From Elysia marginata (taxonomy: Eukaryota; Mollusca; Gastropoda; Plakobranchidae), in the NCBI GenBank assembly GCA_019649035.1, contig BMAT01009626.1, positions 1,232,198 through 1,257,797 of the forward strand: a stretch of DNA of 25,600 bases, given 5' to 3'. The notes beneath the pieces are model-generated. The model was not told the DNA's origin. It worked only from the letters and a program-made list of their open reading frames with translations, and searched no databases. The translations under genes and the position numbers were made by a program. The number at the start of each line of letters is the position of its first letter. Position 1 is the first letter of the stretch. This document shows, in pieces, positions 22,541-25,600 of this stretch.

Positions 22541-22552
22541 TTTTTTTTGCAG

Positions 22553-23393
22553 GTACATCGCTATTGTGTTTCCTTTCAAGGCTCATATCCTGTGTACAAA
22601 AAAGCGCATGTGCAAGCTGATCGTCTTCATATGGCTAGCATCTTGCGCATGCGCCACTCCTACTGCCATCTTCAACCGAGTTCGTCGCTTGTCACAGACC
22701 GCGCCCCAGGATTTCTGCTTAACCGAGTTTCACCGGAACCGCAGTCTGCACATGCGCTACAATCGGGCGTTCAAGTACACGGAGTCAGCCATGTTCTACT
22801 TACTGCCCCTGATTCTACAGATGGTTTGCTACACAGTAATAGGCTCCCGACTTTTTGTCGGCCTGGACAAGCTATACCGCACCGGCGGAGGGGCCGGGGG
22901 AACTGGTGGTGGCGGCGGCATCAGCTCCGCCTCTCGCCCGAATGGTCGCGGCCCAGCTAGCCGAGGTCCGAACAGCGAACCGATTCGTGCCAGGCGTGGC
23001 GTGGTGAAAATGCTCATGGCTAGCGTTATCATCTACTTCGTGAGCTACTCCCCGCACCAAATCCTGCTCATCTACAGGACCTTCTGGAACAGCAAGGGAG
23101 GTTTCGATCAGACCTGGATGTTCCACGTTTTGACCACAATCTTGGCGTATATCAACTCGGCCGCAAATCCCGTACTTTACTGCATTTTCAGCGACAACTT
23201 TCGCAGTAAGTTTAAAGTCATCTTTAAGCATCTAGCCGGTGTTGGCTGTTGCGGAAGGGAGTGTGACGCCAGAGATTTGAACAGCGGCACTGAGATGCAG
23301 AGGGCGATTACGTTACACTCCTACACCTGCACGACGGAGTATAGCACCATGATACGGAAGAACAACAAACATGGTGCCGCCGTGCCGTTATAA
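22553..23393 (+). CDS. Neuropeptide GPCR, last coding exon (TM4-TM7 and tail)
   Basis: This terminal exon of the same receptor follows a T-rich tract and GCAG acceptor (AG at 22551-22552). Its first G completes the split Arg codon, then come 279 codons and a TAA stop. Counting from Tyr 1 (E-R-Y): ICL2 has PFKAHILCTKKR; TM4 (about 21-38) has Trp 27; ECL2 has Cys 55, the expected partner of the TM3 Cys, and an N-R-S glycosylation sequon at Asn 62. TM5 (about 76-103) has Pro 85 and Tyr 93. ICL3 holds a Gly tract (111-122) and basic residues before TM6 (about 149-174). TM7 has NSAANPVLY at 201-209, then helix 8 (SDNFRSKF) and a Cys pair at 232-233 suited to palmitoylation. From family knowledge, ICL2 and TM5 are most like TRH, ecdysis-triggering-hormone and neuromedin-U receptors; I infer this broad group, but the ligand is unknown. 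Galanin/allatostatin-type receptors are a less likely alternative. The frame is intact. Confidence 0.94.
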
Positions 23394-23546
23394 TGACCAC
23401 AATGTCGTAAGCTCAAACATTTGAAAACTTTTATTTCTAAATGAAACTTGAGTAATTCAAATAACATTATTTTATATTTACTGAAGTGTTCAGAGGCGCC
23501 GTTGCACGCACAGCAAAAAAGCATTGACGTGTGACTTGAAGATAAA

Positions 23547-23552
23547 AATAAA
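23547..23552 (+). promoter_or_regulatory. Possible poly(A) signal, proximal
   Basis: An AATAAA hexamer lies about 154 bases after the receptor stop codon, within AT-rich sequence. It is a plausible cleavage and polyadenylation signal for a short 3' UTR. Such hexamers are common by chance in DNA this AT-rich, so transcript ends would be needed to choose between it and the later site. Confidence 0.4.
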
Positions 23553-23616
23553 AGCAATACAAAAGGAACACCCCCGCCCCCTTAAAAAAAAAAGATGAAA
23601 AAAGCCCTGTTCATTG

Positions 23617-23622
23617 AATAAA
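23617..23622 (+). promoter_or_regulatory. Possible poly(A) signal, distal
   Basis: A second AATAAA lies about 224 bases after the receptor stop codon, just past a C-run and an A-run. It is an alternative polyadenylation signal for the receptor transcript. Confidence 0.35.
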
Positions 23623-25539
23623 CGCAGCTTTGAGACACGATCTGCCAGTTTTAATGTAGGAAGAACAAAAATCTTATTTTGAAGACCTTATTCGTGGGAG
23701 CATATACAACAATACTTTGTAAACTGTATTCTTTGCCTTTGGTGATTTTGCCTAATCTTCATCATTAACGTTTGTCATCTGTAGTCTGTATGGTGTCATA
23801 AGTAAATTAATGTCTCCGTGAATCAATCGAGCTAAGGTAAACAGCGATGTCTACCGATGAAAGTTTTTTTTGTTTTTATGGTGATATTGCACAAATGATA
23901 TGTTTATTATAAATGTTTATTATTCTTATTGAATTTAAAATGCTATTATGTTGCATTTTTGCATCTTTGATTCAATTTTGCTAATGAGATAAGGCGTCCG
24001 AAAAAGAAGCCTATAGCTTCGGTAAAAATGTTGGCCCGAAGGCTTTAGGGCCATCGTGATGTTGGACATGCGTCGCCCAGAAAATTTCTGCTCATGGTCT
24101 GGGGGTTCCATCACTTTTTTTTTGTATTTAAATATTTAGACCTAAAATCCTCGGCACAACGAAAGGGCGACTATTGCTGAAGTTTTCACCAGTTTAACTA
24201 AGAGACACCTGGCTGTTTTGAATTTTTTTAATAGACGGCCAAAAAGTATATAAAAAACGCCACCCAAACAAACCATTGTTTCTAGTCTGCTATATACGCC
24301 ATAAATGCTTAAAAAATTAGAGCATCACTTAAGGTCTTATTTCATCAAAATCTGATGAAATTAGGTCTCAACTGCAATATTTTAGTTAAAAAAAAAGCCT
24401 GATATCAATTTGGTTTAGATGCACTTGTCGGGCCAACAAAACGGATCAAAGAAGACTATCGTATGTATTTTACAAACTGACACAAAGTGACTAAGACACT
24501 GTAAGACTTCTAGAATTTCTTAATTACTAAAGTAGTTTGAGAAAAAGGAAACACCATGGAGTTTCCACAACACATTGAAACCTAAAGCGAAACTAGAGGA
24601 CACAACCTCAACCCCATATCATATTAGTCAAAAGGTGAAAGCGAGAATCTGGAAATTTAATTTGATTTCAGTCAAGAGGTTCAAGAGGAAAATTGTCGAT
24701 ACCTTCTTTTTTTAGAAAACTAAACATAATAGAATGATTGACAAGCATAATGTATTAAAACCTCATTCTAAAAAAGGAGAGACAAGTTGGGAATATAAAA
24801 AAATGCACCACCATAAAAATTAAACTTACTCTAAACGTTAAATACAGGCCGTAATACTTTGAAGAGGCAGCGTACTCAACTCGAATTGTTTTTCATTATA
24901 AAAGCCTAATCAGTTATGGTATGTTTAGAAAAAGAACAAGTAAAAAAATGTCCCCCAAAGTATATTGTTTGGCCACATGCTGCCTACGAGATCGCTAAAT
25001 AATTTACAGAAACGCCAGCACACACGCATGTTAAAAGGTTGCTATTTTTAAAAACTTTGATCTTTGAAGTAGAAGATTAAAGAAAAAAAACCATCCACTT
25101 TGGTCACAACTGTACCGGACGCGGCGATGAAAGGAAACCCTTTACGGCTATAAACTCCACTTTAAAACTAATTCTTTGCACTAGGTAAGAGAAAGCTTGC
25201 TTGGGGTCAATACGAAAACTAAAATAAAGTACTCTAGCGTATGTCAAATATTTTGGGTCTTTCATTCATTCCGAATCAAAACACAGTGCTTACTTGGAAT
25301 AACAGAGAGCAGCCACATATTTGAGAAAAAAGTCAAAACAAAGCAAGATGAAGATGACAAGAAATAGTTTAGTACTGGTTACTTATATAAGTGTACTTCA
25401 AAATGACCAAAAGAGCCGTGCAAAGAAATTTTTCTTTTCCAAGCAACTGTTAGATCGCGAAAATAAATTCTTAAAAATCTTTTTTGTTAAGAAGTTTATT
25501 TTTTGAATACAGGCCTTACAGCTGCAACAGTACAAAAAC
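23623..25539. other. Downstream non-coding DNA
   Basis: No gene is visible. A patch at about 23995-24115 is more GC-rich and contains GGCCC...GGGCC and AGCTTCGG/CCGAAGGCT complementary segments, so it may be a fragment of an unidentified repeat. The plus-strand open frame at 25321-25506 is Lys/Phe-rich with no motif. Confidence 0.5.
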
Positions 25540-25600
25540 AACAACTACTATTACTACTGCTACTACCACGACTACTACTGCTGCTACTACTACTACTACT
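25540..25600. repeat. (ACT)n-type microsatellite at window end
   Basis: ACT/GCT/ACC triplets, ending in at least five perfect ACT units at the last base. The array probably continues beyond the window. Confidence 0.88.

Larger units (their letters stand above)
6687..22552 (+). other. Phase-2 intron of the receptor gene
   Basis: This GT-AG intron of 15,866 bases interrupts the Arg codon of the E-R-Y motif: AG at 6685-6686 joins G at 22553 to make AGG. The donor is GTAAGG, and the acceptor is TTTTTTTTGCAG after an AT-rich stretch. An intron at this place and phase is a recurrent, probably old, position in class A receptor genes, which supports the exon joining. It contains SINEs, a LINE fragment, two foldback elements and many microsatellites, but no other recognisable gene. 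An unrecognised small exon cannot be excluded, though the two visible exons already join in frame and continue the family alignment without loss. Confidence 0.9.

Noticed and set aside
22493-22960. 155-codon plus-strand frame overlapping the start of the last exon
   Set aside because: It runs across the splice acceptor in a different frame from the receptor and has no recognisable content.
22872-23231. 119-codon antisense frame over the receptor's last exon, and other overlapping frames there
   Set aside because: Shadows of the GC-rich receptor coding frame; the sense frame has the full set of GPCR landmarks.
1-25600. CRISPR array, operon, phage or bacterial defence genes
   Set aside because: The only regular repeats are short-unit microsatellites without unique spacers, and the coding content is a spliced animal receptor.

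Overview
The window looks like animal nuclear DNA, most likely from a mollusc and perhaps a gastropod. It is AT-rich and mostly non-coding. It has GT-AG introns, tRNA-derived SINEs, a broken LINE and many GA, GATA/ATCT, CA and ACT microsatellites. No bacterial or viral gene organisation is visible. The lineage is inferred from the repeat style and the receptor type; no marker in the window settles it.

The only well-supported gene is a plus-strand rhodopsin-family (class A) neuropeptide G protein-coupled receptor in two visible coding exons. Exon A (6489-6686) encodes the end of the first intracellular loop, TM2, ECL1 and TM3, up to the E-R of the E-R-Y motif. Exon B (22553-23393) encodes the Y of that motif through TM4-TM7, helix 8, the cytoplasmic tail and the stop codon. 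A phase-2 intron of 15,866 bases splits the Arg codon of E-R-Y. Both splice sites are good and the frame joins exactly, giving 345 residues. The N-terminus and TM1 are not recognisable upstream and probably lie on an exon outside the window. ICL2 and TM5 look most like the TRH-receptor / ecdysis-triggering-hormone-receptor / neuromedin-U-receptor group, but subfamily and ligand are uncertain.

Layout: 1-6190 is non-coding, with a CTA repeat at the very start, a GA-rich tract containing an NNN gap, and a G-run/NNN/A-rich tract. 6195-6350 is a probable decayed SINE. Exon A follows, then a minus-strand SINE (about 6712-7010) only 25 bases past the donor, flanked by what may be an imperfect duplication of the splice-donor sequence. 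The rest of the intron holds GA arrays, two long adjacent foldback hairpins (11929-12220 and 12375-12604) in a GATA-rich setting, the 3' part of a dead LINE on the minus strand (about 14313-15198), a plus-strand SINE (about 16485-16790), CT and ATCT arrays and a long purine-rich tract. After the stop codon come two possible poly(A) signals and about 2 kb of non-coding DNA, ending in another ACT repeat.

The least expected structures are the pair of foldback elements, the non-canonical TM6 switch motif and glycine-rich ICL3 of the receptor, and the SINE placed directly beside the donor site. I see no multi-gene system here.
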